A DNA stretch of 25,119 nt from Clostridium sp. CAG:1193 (lineage in GTDB: Bacteria; Bacillota_I; Bacilli_A; RF39; UBA660). The translations under genes and the position numbers were made by a program. Positions 15,856-23,080 of the stretch are shown piece after piece. The stretch covers positions 712 to 25,830 of the forward strand of contig HF990810.1 in assembly GCA_000436255.1 (NCBI GenBank), read 5' to 3'. The notes beneath the pieces were generated by a model. The model ran no database searches. It was not told the origin of the DNA and was given only the letters and a program-made list of their open reading frames with translations. The number at the start of each line of letters is the position of its first letter. Positions within the stretch are counted from its first letter, which is position 1.

Positions 15856-16158
15856 ATGAAAGCTATAATTGAAACAGGTGGAAAACAATATTATGTTGAA
15901 CTAGGACAAGAAATCTATATTGAAAAGTTAGATACTGAAGCTGGTAAAGAAGTTGTTTTTGACAAAGTTTTAATGGTAAATGGTGTTGCTGGGAAACCAT
16001 ATTTAAATAATGTAGTTGTTAAAGGTGAAGTTATTAAACATGGTAAACAAAAGAAGATAGTTGTATTTAAGTATAAACAAAAGAATAACTATCATAAAAA
16101 ACAAGGACACAGACAACCATATACTAAGGTTAAAATAACAAGTATAGAAGAAAAATAG
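15856..16158 (+). CDS. rplU: 50S ribosomal protein L21
   Basis: 100 residues, the usual L21 length. It starts with the family's MKAIIETGGKQYYVELGQ, continues with the strand DKVLMVNG, and has the C-terminal 23S rRNA-contacting stretch YKQKNNYHKKQGHRQPYTKV. ATG 15856 is the true start, with AAAGGAGG 7 bases upstream; the longer GTG option from 15826 runs through the leader. First gene of rplU-prp-rpmA, the standard Firmicutes order. Expression is probably set by the strong extended -10 promoter and the L21 leader. Confidence 0.98.
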   Translation: MKAIIETGGKQYYVELGQEIYIEKLDTEAGKEVVFDKVLMVNGVAGKPYLNNVVVKGEVIKHGKQKKIVVFKYKQKNNYHKKQGHRQPYTKVKITSIEEK

Positions 16159-16159
16159 T

Positions 16160-16450
16160 ATGATTAAGGTAGTAGTAAGTAAAGATAAAATAGAAATTAC
16201 TGGGCATGCTTTATATGATGAATATGGAAAAGATATTGTATGTGCAGCAGTTAGTAGTACAGTAATTACTACAGTAAATGGTATTTTATCTGTTGAGCCA
16301 TCTTCTTTAAATGTAATTGAAGGAGATACTCTTATAATAGAAATACTTAAGCATAATAAGGTAGTTGATGGATTAATTAATAATATGATTAATTTATTAA
16401 CCGAATTAAAAAACGATTATAAAGATAATATAGATATTAGGAGGTGTTAA
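16160..16450 (+). CDS. prp: Ribosomal-processing cysteine protease Prp (YsxB)
   Basis: 96 residues. Prp removes the N-terminal extension of ribosomal protein L27 in Firmicutes and related phyla. The catalytic pair is visible: H16 in GHA and C28 in DIVCAAVSS, separated by the family's usual 11 residues. The start codon follows the rplU stop after one base and lacks a strong ribosome binding site, so translation probably depends on coupling to rplU. Its substrate L27 is encoded one base after its own stop, and that L27 has the matching cleavage site. Confidence 0.95.
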   Translation: MIKVVVSKDKIEITGHALYDEYGKDIVCAAVSSTVITTVNGILSVEPSSLNVIEGDTLIIEILKHNKVVDGLINNMINLLTELKNDYKDNIDIRRC

Positions 16451-16451
16451 C

Positions 16452-16739
16452 ATGATGAAGTTTAACATTCAATTATTCGCACATAAAAAAGGACAAGGTT
16501 CTACTACTAATGGTAGAGATTCTGAATCTAAAAGATTAGGTGCTAAAGCTGCTGATGGTGAATATGTTACTGGTGGTTCAATTTTATATCGTCAAAGAGG
16601 AACTAAAGTTTATCCTGGAAACAATGTAGGTATGGGAGTTGATCATACTTTATATGCAAAGATGGATGGATATGTTAAATTTGAACACAAAGGAAAAGAT
16701 AAAAAACAAGTAAGCATATATGAAACTAGGGTTGCCTAG
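16452..16739 (+). CDS. rpmA: 50S ribosomal protein L27 with Prp-cleaved extension
   Basis: 95 residues. The N-terminal ten residues MMKFNIQLFA form the extension typical of Firmicutes L27, with the Prp cleavage site LFA|HKKG, so the mature protein should begin at His11. The rest is classical L27: HKKGQGSTTNGRDSESKRLG, then GSILYRQRGTKVYPGNNVG. L27's mature N-terminus reaches the peptidyl transferase centre, and failure to trim it is harmful in Staphylococcus. AGGAGG at 16439-16444 sets ATG 16452. The last codons (ETRVA) and the stop form part of the terminator stem. Confidence 0.98.
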   Translation: MMKFNIQLFAHKKGQGSTTNGRDSESKRLGAKAADGEYVTGGSILYRQRGTKVYPGNNVGMGVDHTLYAKMDGYVKFEHKGKDKKQVSIYETRVA

Positions 16740-16746
16740 TTTTTTT
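16723..16746 (+). terminator. Terminator of the ribosomal operon, inside the rpmA 3' end
   Basis: An 8-bp stem (16723-16730 with 16735-16742), a GTTG loop and a T4 tail. The rpmA stop TAG (16737-16739) is in the right arm, so the last four or five codons are also terminator sequence. Confidence 0.88.
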
Positions 16747-16779
16747 CTTAAAAGTATAGAACTAAATATGTACTTATTG

Positions 16780-16785
16780 TATAAT
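16780..16785 (+). promoter_or_regulatory. -10 element of obg
   Basis: TATAAT at 16780-16785 with a TG directly upstream; the -35 is poor (TAGAAC, 16757-16762, 17-bp spacing). Transcription would start near 16792, 22 bases before ATG. Confidence 0.55.
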
Positions 16786-16813
16786 ATTTGTGTTACGGAT
16801 TAAAGGAGGATTT

Positions 16814-18082
16814 ATGTTTGTAGATGAGGTTAAATTAAAAGTAATCGCAGGAAGTGGTGGAGATGGATGCACTTCTTTTAGACGTGAAAAGTTTGTTGCT
16901 AACGGAGGCCCAGATGGAGGAAATGGTGGACGTGGTGCTAATATAGTATTTAAAGTAGATAAAGGACTCAAAACTCTACTTGATTTAAAATATAAAAAAG
17001 AAATCAAGGGTGAAAGAGGAGAACACGGTTCTGGAAAAAATAGATTTGGTAAAAGTAGGGATGATGTAGTAATAAAGGTACCAGAAGGAACTGTTATTAC
17101 TGATATAGAAACTGGTAATGTTATTGCTGATTTAATTAGTGATGAAGAGATTATAGTTGCATATGGTGGACGTGGTGGACGTGGTAATAAAGCTTTTGCA
17201 ACACCAACAAATCCAGCTCCAGATATGTCTGAACATGGAGAACCAGGGGAAGAAAGATATATAAAACTTGAATTAAAAATGCTTGCAGATGTAGGTTTAG
17301 TTGGACTACCTAGTGTAGGAAAAAGTACAATATTATCACAAGTATCACGAGCTAATCCTAAAATAGCAGCATATCACTTTACAACCTTAAGCCCTAATTT
17401 AGGTGTAGTAACAACTAAAGATAATAAAACATTTGTAATGGCAGATTTACCAGGACTTATTGAAGGTGCTAGTGATGGTGAAGGTCTTGGAGATAAATTT
17501 TTAAGACATGCTGAAAGAACTAGAATAATTTGTCATGTAATAGATATGAGTGGTTTTGAAGGAAGAAATCCATATGATGATTATGTATTAATTAATAAGG
17601 AATTAGAGAAATTTAGTGAAAAATTAATTAATAAAAAACAAATTATAATTGCAAATAAAATGGATATGGAAGGTGCTAAGGAAAACTTAGAAGAATTTAA
17701 GAGTAAGGTTAAAGAAGAAGTATTTGAAGTAAGTGCTCTTAATAATGATGGCCTTGATAAAGTAATAGATAAAATATCTAGTTTACTTGATGAAATAGAA
17801 TCTACACCACTATATAAAGATACTGAAATAGAAAGTCATGTATTATATAAATTTAAACGTGAAAAACCATTTACTATCACAAAAGAATCTGATGCATGGG
17901 TAGTAAGAGGGGATACTATTGAAAAATTATTTAAAATGACAAAATTCAATTCAAATGATGCAACATTAAGATTTGCACGTAAACTTAAAAACATGGGAAT
18001 AGATGATGAGCTTAAAAATAAAGGCGCAATCTCTGGAGATACAGTAAGAATATTAGATTATGAATTTACATATATTGAGTAG
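16814..18082 (+). CDS. obg: GTPase Obg (ObgE/CgtA)
   Basis: 422 residues with all three Obg parts. The N-terminal glycine-rich Obg fold (1-158) includes GSGGDGCTSFRREKF, then PDGGNGGRG. The G domain has G1 GLPSVGKST (164-172), G3 DLPGLIEGA (from D211) and G4 NKMD (281-284). The C-terminal OCT domain starts at about 345. Obg is an essential GTPase in 50S assembly and, in Bacillus, in the stress and sporulation responses. ATG 16814 is set by AAAGGAGG 5 bases upstream; an eight-residue extension from 16790 is rejected because it overlaps that site. In Bacillus spo0B lies between rpmA and obg; here it is absent and obg has its own promoter. Confidence 0.98.
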   Translation: MFVDEVKLKVIAGSGGDGCTSFRREKFVANGGPDGGNGGRGANIVFKVDKGLKTLLDLKYKKEIKGERGEHGSGKNRFGKSRDDVVIKVPEGTVITDIETGNVIADLISDEEIIVAYGGRGGRGNKAFATPTNPAPDMSEHGEPGEERYIKLELKMLADVGLVGLPSVGKSTILSQVSRANPKIAAYHFTTLSPNLGVVTTKDNKTFVMADLPGLIEGASDGEGLGDKFLRHAERTRIICHVIDMSGFEGRNPYDDYVLINKELEKFSEKLINKKQIIIANKMDMEGAKENLEEFKSKVKEEVFEVSALNNDGLDKVIDKISSLLDEIESTPLYKDTEIESHVLYKFKREKPFTITKESDAWVVRGDTIEKLFKMTKFNSNDATLRFARKLKNMGIDDELKNKGAISGDTVRILDYEFTYIE

Positions 18083-18083
18083 A

Positions 18084-18110
18084 ACTTATTTTACAATTTA
18101 TCATACAATA
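18084..18110 (+). promoter_or_regulatory. SigK-like promoter upstream of gerE
   Basis: AC (18084-18085), a 16-bp spacer and CATACAATA (18102-18110), an exact fit to the mother-cell SigK -10 pattern CATAnnnTA with the short AC -35. The same -10 also fits SigE (CATACAnT), but no SigE -35 is present at the right distance. In Bacillus subtilis gerE is SigK-transcribed, which fits. Confidence 0.6.
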
Positions 18111-18154
18111 TTATGAATAATAATTAATACCTCTTCTATAGAAAGTGAGGACGT

Positions 18155-18361
18155 ATGATAAAAGGAATTTTAACAAAAAGAGAACATCAAGTATTTAGCT
18201 TACTTATATTAAATAAAAGTACTAAAGATATCGCAGAAGAACTTAACATAAGTGAAAAAACAATTAGAAATCATATTTCTAATGTAATGCAAAAACTTGG
18301 TGTAAAAGGAAGAACTCAAGCTGTAATAGAACTTATAAAACTAGGGGAATTATCAATTTAA
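18155..18361 (+). CDS. gerE: Spore germination/coat transcription regulator GerE
   Basis: 68 residues, a stand-alone LuxR-type helix-turn-helix with no receiver domain. The match to Bacillus GerE is very close along its length: LTKREHQVFSLL, IAEELNISEKTIRNHISNVM, QKLGVKGRTQAV, then ELIKLGELSI. GerE is the last regulator of the mother-cell cascade and controls coat and cortex genes with SigK. GTGAGG about 5 bases before ATG 18155 supports the start. It follows obg with a SigK-like promoter between, and gerM lies downstream behind a terminator. Strong evidence that the organism forms spores or did so recently. Confidence 0.93.
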   Translation: MIKGILTKREHQVFSLLILNKSTKDIAEELNISEKTIRNHISNVMQKLGVKGRTQAVIELIKLGELSI

Positions 18362-18384
18362 AAGTCGCTAATGCGATTTTTTTT
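18361..18384 (+). terminator. Terminator of gerE, beginning at its stop codon
   Basis: An 8-bp stem (18361-18368 with 18373-18380, one G-U), a TAAT loop and a further T4. The gerE stop is 18359-18361. Confidence 0.85.
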
Positions 18385-18427
18385 CATTATATTTGTTTTT
18401 ATACATATTATTTATTGAGGTGTTTCT

Positions 18428-19390
18428 ATGTTAAAGAATATGACAATAAAAAGAATTTCTCTAGCGAGTATATTATTATTTATTTGTGCTTTATTTTTAT
18501 TATTTCCATCAACTGAAAAAGAAAAGGGTTTAAATATTAAAGAGGATATAGAGTATGTTGATAATAATGTTAAAACTCATGAGATATATTTAGTAAATAA
18601 AGATAATTATGTTGCAAGAACTAATGTAATTGTTAATGAAGAAGAAACTATAAAAAAAGTTAAAACAATGCTTGAATATTTAATAATGGGTGGTAAAAAG
18701 GAAAGTAATATACCAAATGGGTTTAGAGGTATTATTCCAAGTGGAACAGAGGTATTAAGTGTTGATATAAAAGATGGATTATTAAAAATAAATTTTTCAA
18801 AAGAATTACTTGAAATAGATGAGGCTTTAGAAGAAAAAATGATTGAAGCAATTGTATATTCACTTACATCTATTGATGAAGTAAAAGAAATATTAATATA
18901 TGTAGAAGGAAATTTATTACGAGTACTTCCAAAAACAAAAACAAATTTACCAACTACACTTACAAAAAATATAGGTATAAACAAAGTATATAATTTAACA
19001 GATACTAAAAATATTACTGCAACTACTATATATTATATTGATAAAAATAGTGATGGATATTACTATATTCCAGTAACTAAAATAGATAATAATCAAAATG
19101 AGAAGATAAAAGTAATAATTGATGAATTATCTAGTGGACCATCATACCAGGGTAATTTAATGAGTTTTCTAAATCTAAATACAAAATTACTTAATTATAA
19201 TATAAAAGATAAAATAATGGAATTAACATTTAATGATTATATATTTGATAATCTTGAAAAAAAGAAGCTAATGGAAGAAGTATTATATACAATTTGCTTA
19301 TCAATTAGGGATAATTATGATGTGGATGAGGTAGTATTTATGGCAAATGGGGAAGAAATTTTAAAAAGTGTGATAAAAACTCTTGATTAA
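18428..19390 (+). CDS. gerM: GerMN-domain sporulation/germination protein (GerM-like)
   Basis: 320 residues: one N-terminal membrane segment (about 10-27), a spacer, and two GerMN domains (about 55-165 and 195-315). Each has the pattern of a YLVNKDN- or YYIDKNS-type strand, a helix ending in L-x-x-G (LIMGGKKE; ELSSGPSYQ), then VLSVDIKDGLLKINFSKELL or LNYNIKDKIMELTFNDYIF, and a last strand (VKEILIYVEG; VDEVVFMANGEE). Bacillus GerM is a mother-cell lipoprotein needed for the SpoIIIA-SpoIIQ channel; here no lipobox Cys is placed correctly, so a plain membrane anchor is likely. GAGGTG before ATG 18428 sets the start. The stop sits in the terminator loop. Confidence 0.88.
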   Translation: MLKNMTIKRISLASILLFICALFLLFPSTEKEKGLNIKEDIEYVDNNVKTHEIYLVNKDNYVARTNVIVNEEETIKKVKTMLEYLIMGGKKESNIPNGFRGIIPSGTEVLSVDIKDGLLKINFSKELLEIDEALEEKMIEAIVYSLTSIDEVKEILIYVEGNLLRVLPKTKTNLPTTLTKNIGINKVYNLTDTKNITATTIYYIDKNSDGYYYIPVTKIDNNQNEKIKVIIDELSSGPSYQGNLMSFLNLNTKLLNYNIKDKIMELTFNDYIFDNLEKKKLMEEVLYTICLSIRDNYDVDEVVFMANGEEILKSVIKTLD

Positions 19391-19401
19391 TAAGAGTTTT
19401 T
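19376..19401 (+). terminator. Terminator of gerM with the stop codon in the loop
   Basis: A 9-bp stem (19376-19384 with 19392-19400) and T run. The stop TAA (19388-19390) lies in the 7-base loop. Confidence 0.8.
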
Positions 19402-19411
19402 GTTATATAAT
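19383..19411 (+). promoter_or_regulatory. Promoter of tRNA-Arg
   Basis: TTGATT (19383-19388), a 17-bp spacer and TATAAT (19406-19411). The -35 lies inside the gerM terminator and covers its stop codon region. Confidence 0.7.
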
Positions 19412-19433
19412 GTGTAATGTCAGTTGATGTTAT

Positions 19434-19510
19434 GTCCCCGTAGCTCAGCTGGATAGAGCAATCCCCTTCTAAGGGATCGGTCGGGCGTTCGAATCGCTCC
19501 GGGGACGCCA
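19434..19510 (+). tRNA. tRNA-Arg (anticodon UCU)
   Basis: A 77-base cloverleaf. The acceptor stem pairs 19434-19440 with 19500-19506, followed by a discriminator G and an encoded CCA (19508-19510). The anticodon stem ATCCC/GGGAT encloses the loop CTTCTAA, giving anticodon TCT for AGA/AGG, the major Arg codons of this AT-rich genome. The T arm has GTTCGAAT with one G-U pair in its stem. It has its own promoter and terminator. Confidence 0.96.
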
Positions 19511-19517
19511 TTTTATT

Positions 19518-19542
19518 AAATAACGTAAAGTTATTTTTTTTT
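19518..19542 (+). terminator. Terminator of tRNA-Arg
   Basis: A 7-bp AT-rich stem (19518-19524 with 19530-19536) followed by T6, eight bases past the CCA end. Confidence 0.75.
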
Positions 19543-19577
19543 ATTTATTTTTTGTTAATTAAAAAAAATATGTATGG

Positions 19578-19583
19578 TATAAT
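19578..19583 (+). promoter_or_regulatory. -10 element of the 101-residue membrane protein gene
   Basis: TATAAT at 19578-19583, preceded by TGG. The -35 is unclear: TTGTTA at 19552 is 20 bases away, which is long. Confidence 0.45.
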
Positions 19584-19603
19584 TAACATTGGAAGTGATT
19601 TTT

Positions 19604-19909
19604 ATGGATTTAATAATTTTAATTATACTTATAGTTCTTACAATAGTATTCTTTAGAAAACTTAGTAATACAGTATATGTAATATGTATAATTGATATAT
19701 TTTTAAGGATATTAGATAAAATAGAAAGAATGATTAATGTACCTGAATTTTCAAATTTAGTTAATAAGTATTTTCCAAATTCAGTACTTGAAATTATATG
19801 TTCACATTCATCAGGTATTATAGAAACAGTACTTGTGTGGCTTTATATAGGTATATATTTAGTATTCTTATTCTATGTAATACAAACATTCTTTAGAAAG
19901 AAAAAATAA
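19604..19909 (+). CDS. Small hypothetical membrane protein
   Basis: 101 residues, no family recognised. A very hydrophobic N-terminal segment (2-17) begins straight after the initiator Met-Asp. A second moderately hydrophobic stretch lies at about 24-38, and a strong one at about 72-96, before the basic tail FFRKKK. The middle (about 40-70) is polar and may be cytoplasmic or external. GGAAGTG lies upstream of ATG 19604, which is preferred over a TTG option at 19589. The short size and tail suggest a membrane accessory protein. The gene is convergent with the minus-strand gene, and both stops are at the same terminator. Confidence 0.7.
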   Translation: MDLIILIILIVLTIVFFRKLSNTVYVICIIDIFLRILDKIERMINVPEFSNLVNKYFPNSVLEIICSHSSGIIETVLVWLYIGIYLVFLFYVIQTFFRKKK

Positions 19910-19927
19910 CAGGCAACTGTTATTTTT
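19902..19927. terminator. Bidirectional terminator carrying both convergent stop codons
   Basis: A perfect 11-bp stem (19902-19912 with 19917-19927) with a GCAA loop. The A run on one side and T run on the other make it work on both strands. The plus gene's stop (19907-19909) is in the left arm and the minus gene's stop (19920-19922) in the right arm. Confidence 0.88.
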
Positions 19928-20243
19928 GTTTTACTTTATTCTTAATTTTAGAGTTTTCATAATCAATAGTTTTTACTATTTTTTTAGTCCTATTAAATGG
20001 ATTTTTAAATTCTTCATCACTATACCCATGTTGTTCTAAATAAGTCTTAAGAGTTACAACATTATACTCTTTTTCATCAAATTCTTCATCACCAATATAT
20101 ATTGCAACATTATCTTCATCTTTATCATATACATAAAAGAAATACTCAAGTCCATCAAACGTAATATTTTTATCAAATAAAATAGAACCACCATTTTCGT
20201 TAGTATAAACTTTTTTAAGTTTAAAATATTTACTATCAAACAT
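19920..20243 (-). CDS. Small acidic hypothetical protein
   Basis: 107 residues, no family recognised. The first two-thirds look like a small beta-sheet protein (FKLKKVYTNENGGSILFD, then FDGLEYFFYVYDKDEDNVAIY) rich in Asp and Glu. A helix with a Y-x-x-x-H-G-Y-S-D-E-E pattern follows, and the tail is strongly basic. No signal peptide or membrane segment, so it is probably cytosolic. The start at 20243 is preferred over GTG 20252 because GAGGTG (20250-20255) lies 6 bases upstream and would overlap the latter. A plausible promoter lies upstream on the minus strand. It is divergent from the calcium ATPase gene and shares a short control region with it. Confidence 0.7.
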   Translation of the reverse strand: MFDSKYFKLKKVYTNENGGSILFDKNITFDGLEYFFYVYDKDEDNVAIYIGDEEFDEKEYNVVTLKTYLEQHGYSDEEFKNPFNRTKKIVKTIDYENSKIKNKVKQK

Positions 20244-20266
20244 TATAGTCACCTCTTAATAATTTT

Positions 20267-20295
20267 ATGTTATCACACATGATAATATTTTTCAA
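20267..20295 (-). promoter_or_regulatory. Promoter of the minus-strand acidic protein gene
   Basis: On the minus strand TTGAAA (20295-20290), a 17-bp spacer and TAACAT (20272-20267) with TG one base upstream of the -10. The -10 is a 4/6 match. Confidence 0.45.
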
Positions 20296-20374
20296 TTTAA
20301 ATTTAGGTAAAAATAATTTATTCTTTAATTCTAAACTAAAACTCTTCTTAATATATTGTATAGGAGGACAATCT

Positions 20375-22978
20375 ATGAAATATACTAACGTTAAAGAAGG
20401 GTTAACAAGTAGTGAAGTAGAAAGTAATAAAAATAAATATGGCACGAATGATTTAGGAAAAAAGAGTAGTAATAGTTTTATAAAGTTATTAATTGAATCT
20501 TTAGGAGATCCTATAATTAAAATTCTTCTTATAGCACTTGCTATAAAGGTTATATTTTTAATTAAATCATTTGATTGGTATGAAACAATAGGCATAGTAA
20601 TAGCAATTTTTTTAGCCTCTTTTATCTCTTCTATCTCTGAATATGGAAGTGAAAAAGCATTTAATAGATTACAAGAAGAAGCTTCACTTATAAAGTGTAG
20701 GGTAAGAAGAGATGGTAAAATATTAGAAATATATGTAAATGAAATAGTTACAGGGGATATTGTACTACTATCTTCTGGTGAAAAAATACCTGCAGATGGG
20801 ATATTACTAGAAGGAAGCGTTAGTGTTGATGAATCTATATTAAATGGTGAAGCAAAAGAAAAATATAAAAAATCATTAGTTAAAGAAGTAGTAAGTGAGA
20901 ATACTCTTTACAGGGGGAGTATAGTATCTAGTGGTATTGGTGTAATGGTAGTAACTAATGTTGGAAAAAATACATTTTATGGGCGTCTTGCTGAAGAACT
21001 TAAAGAAAGTAGTCCGGAAACACCTTTAAAACTAAAACTTAGACATCTTGCAAAAATAATAAGTAGAATTGGATATATAGGCGCATTTTTAGTATTTTTT
21101 TCATATTTATTTTCAGTAGTAGTAATAAATAATAACTTTAATATAGATTTAATTATAAAAACATTAACTAATTTTCCTTTAATGTCAAGTTATGTATTAT
21201 ATGCACTTACTCTTTCTGTAACTATAATAGTTGTTTCAGTGCCAGAAGGACTACCTATGATGATAACACTTGTTCTTTCATCTAATACAAGAAGAATGCT
21301 TAAAGATAATGTATTAGTAAGAAAAATGATAGGAATAGAAACTTCTGGGAATATAAACATACTTTTTACAGATAAAACAGGTACCCTTACAAAAGGTAAA
21401 TTAGAAGTAATTAGATTTGTAACTCCTACTTTAAAAGAATACGATTCATCATTAGAAATATCTAATAATAAAAAGTTATATGAATTAGTAAAAAAATCAT
21501 TTATATTAAATAATGAAAGTGTTTATGAGGCTAATAGTGGAAAAATTATTGGAGGAAACATTACTGATAGGGCACTTATGGCTTTTATGAATGGTGAAAA
21601 AGATAATGATGAGGTAATAAAAAGAATACCATTTAATAGTAAAAATAAGTATTCAAAAGTATATTTAAAAAGTAAATTAAGTTTACTTAAGGGTGCGAGT
21701 GAAAAAGTAATACCAATGTGTAATTATTATTATGATGATAATTGTAATAAAAGATTACTTACAAATAGAAAACATATTTTAGATAAAATAAATTTAATAG
21801 AGAAAAAAGGAATTAGGGTATTGTGTTTTGCAGTAGCGATAAATAGTGAAAATTATATACTTTTAGGTTTTTCATATATAAAAGATGAAATAAGAACTGA
21901 AGCGACTGATGCAATAAAACTTGTTAATAACGCAGGTATAAGAACAATTATGATTACAGGTGATAATAAAGATACTGCGTATTCTATAGGATGTGAATTA
22001 GGTTTAGTTAATAATGATGATATAGTTATTACTAGTGATGAATTAAATAAAATGACTGATGAAGAGATTAAAAGAATAATACCTAAACTTAGGATAGTTG
22101 CAAGAAGTCTTCCTCAAGATAAAAGTAAACTCGTAAAATTATCTCAAGAATTAGGATATGTTGTAGGTATGACAGGAGATGGTGTAAATGATGCTCCTGC
22201 ACTAAAAAAAGCAGATGTAGGATTTGCTATGGGTAGTGGAACAGAAATAGCAAAAGAAGCTAGTGATATAGTAATACTAAATGATAATTTTATGTCTATA
22301 ACAAAAGCAATACTGTATGGAAGAACAATATTTAAAAGTATAAGAAAATTTATAATATTACAACTTACATCTAATATATGTGCATTATCATTATCTATAA
22401 TTGGTCCTTTTATAGGAGTAAATACACCAGTAACAGTCATACAAATGCTTTGGATTAATATGGTTATGGATACATTATCAGGATTAGCATTTAGCTATGA
22501 ACCAGCTCTTTTAGAATATATGTATGAACCACCCAAGAAAAGATGTGAAAATGTAATAAATAAATATATGATAAATGAAATATTAGTAACAGGAATATAT
22601 TCAGCAGTATTATGTATATTATTTTTAAAAGTACCACTTTTCTATAATCTATATAGAAAAAGTGTGACAGATAAATATTTTATGACTGCATTTTTTGGGC
22701 TTTTAATATTTATAGATGTATTTAATGCATTTAATGCAAGAACATATAGGTTAAATTTATTATCTAACTTAAGAAAAAATAAAGTATTTATATTAATAAT
22801 TACATTTATTATAGGAATGCAAATAATTATGATTTATTATGGAGGGCATTTATTTAGGACTTCAGGTCTTACCATAAGAGAATTAATAATAACTATTTTA
22901 CTTGCATTTACTGTAATACCAGTAGATAATTTAAGAAAGTTAATAATGAGAATAAAAGGAATCAAAAGAGGCGTTTGA
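20375..22978 (+). CDS. Calcium-transporting P-type ATPase (PMCA-like, type IIB)
   Basis: 867 residues with the type II P-ATPase plan: N-terminal cytoplasmic segment, about ten membrane helices, and A, P and N domains. Seen: the A-domain loop NGEA (157-160) in the place of TGES, PEGLP (290-294) in helix M4, the phosphorylation motif DKTGTLTKG with D333, and MTGDGVNDAP (599-608). WINMVMDTLSGLAFSYEPA in M6 carries N695 and D699, as in plasma-membrane Ca2+ pumps (NxxMDT). Export of Ca2+ from the cell is the likely job. ATG 20375 is set by TAGGAGG 8 bases upstream; the in-frame ATG at 20267 is rejected because the extra 36 residues are unlike the family and span the ribosome binding site. Confidence 0.93.
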   Translation: MKYTNVKEGLTSSEVESNKNKYGTNDLGKKSSNSFIKLLIESLGDPIIKILLIALAIKVIFLIKSFDWYETIGIVIAIFLASFISSISEYGSEKAFNRLQEEASLIKCRVRRDGKILEIYVNEIVTGDIVLLSSGEKIPADGILLEGSVSVDESILNGEAKEKYKKSLVKEVVSENTLYRGSIVSSGIGVMVVTNVGKNTFYGRLAEELKESSPETPLKLKLRHLAKIISRIGYIGAFLVFFSYLFSVVVINNNFNIDLIIKTLTNFPLMSSYVLYALTLSVTIIVVSVPEGLPMMITLVLSSNTRRMLKDNVLVRKMIGIETSGNINILFTDKTGTLTKGKLEVIRFVTPTLKEYDSSLEISNNKKLYELVKKSFILNNESVYEANSGKIIGGNITDRALMAFMNGEKDNDEVIKRIPFNSKNKYSKVYLKSKLSLLKGASEKVIPMCNYYYDDNCNKRLLTNRKHILDKINLIEKKGIRVLCFAVAINSENYILLGFSYIKDEIRTEATDAIKLVNNAGIRTIMITGDNKDTAYSIGCELGLVNNDDIVITSDELNKMTDEEIKRIIPKLRIVARSLPQDKSKLVKLSQELGYVVGMTGDGVNDAPALKKADVGFAMGSGTEIAKEASDIVILNDNFMSITKAILYGRTIFKSIRKFIILQLTSNICALSLSIIGPFIGVNTPVTVIQMLWINMVMDTLSGLAFSYEPALLEYMYEPPKKRCENVINKYMINEILVTGIYSAVLCILFLKVPLFYNLYRKSVTDKYFMTAFFGLLIFIDVFNAFNARTYRLNLLSNLRKNKVFILIITFIIGMQIIMIYYGGHLFRTSGLTIRELIITILLAFTVIPVDNLRKLIMRIKGIKRGV

Positions 22979-22987
22979 TTCCTTTTC
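22954..22987 (+). terminator. Terminator containing the ATPase stop codon
   Basis: A perfect 13-bp stem (22954-22966 with 22974-22986) and a 7-base loop. The stop TGA (22976-22978) is in the right arm. The T4 is part of the stem. Confidence 0.82.
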
Positions 22988-23071
22988 ACATTATTTCACA
23001 TAATTTTCCTCTATTTTTTTGTTACTTAAATATTATTATTGAAACATAGGAGGTGATAATAAGAGAAAATT

Positions 23072-23080
23072 TGATATAAT
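23072..23080 (+). promoter_or_regulatory. Extended -10 promoter of the two-component operon
   Basis: TG at 23072-23073, one base, then TATAAT at 23075-23080. There is no good -35 at 17 bp. Upstream at 23048-23057 lies a perfect Shine-Dalgarno-like AGGAGGTGAT without an ORF. ATG follows 17 bases after the -10. Confidence 0.6.

Noticed and set aside
18389..18411. SigE promoter for gerM (ATATT and CATATTAT)
   Set aside because: The -10 is only a partial match and the spacing of 10 bases is too short for SigE, so it is not listed as a feature.
20267..20374. N-terminal extension of the calcium ATPase from ATG 20267
   Set aside because: The 36 extra residues do not resemble the family and include the TAGGAGG ribosome binding site of ATG 20375; the stretch also overlaps the divergent promoter.
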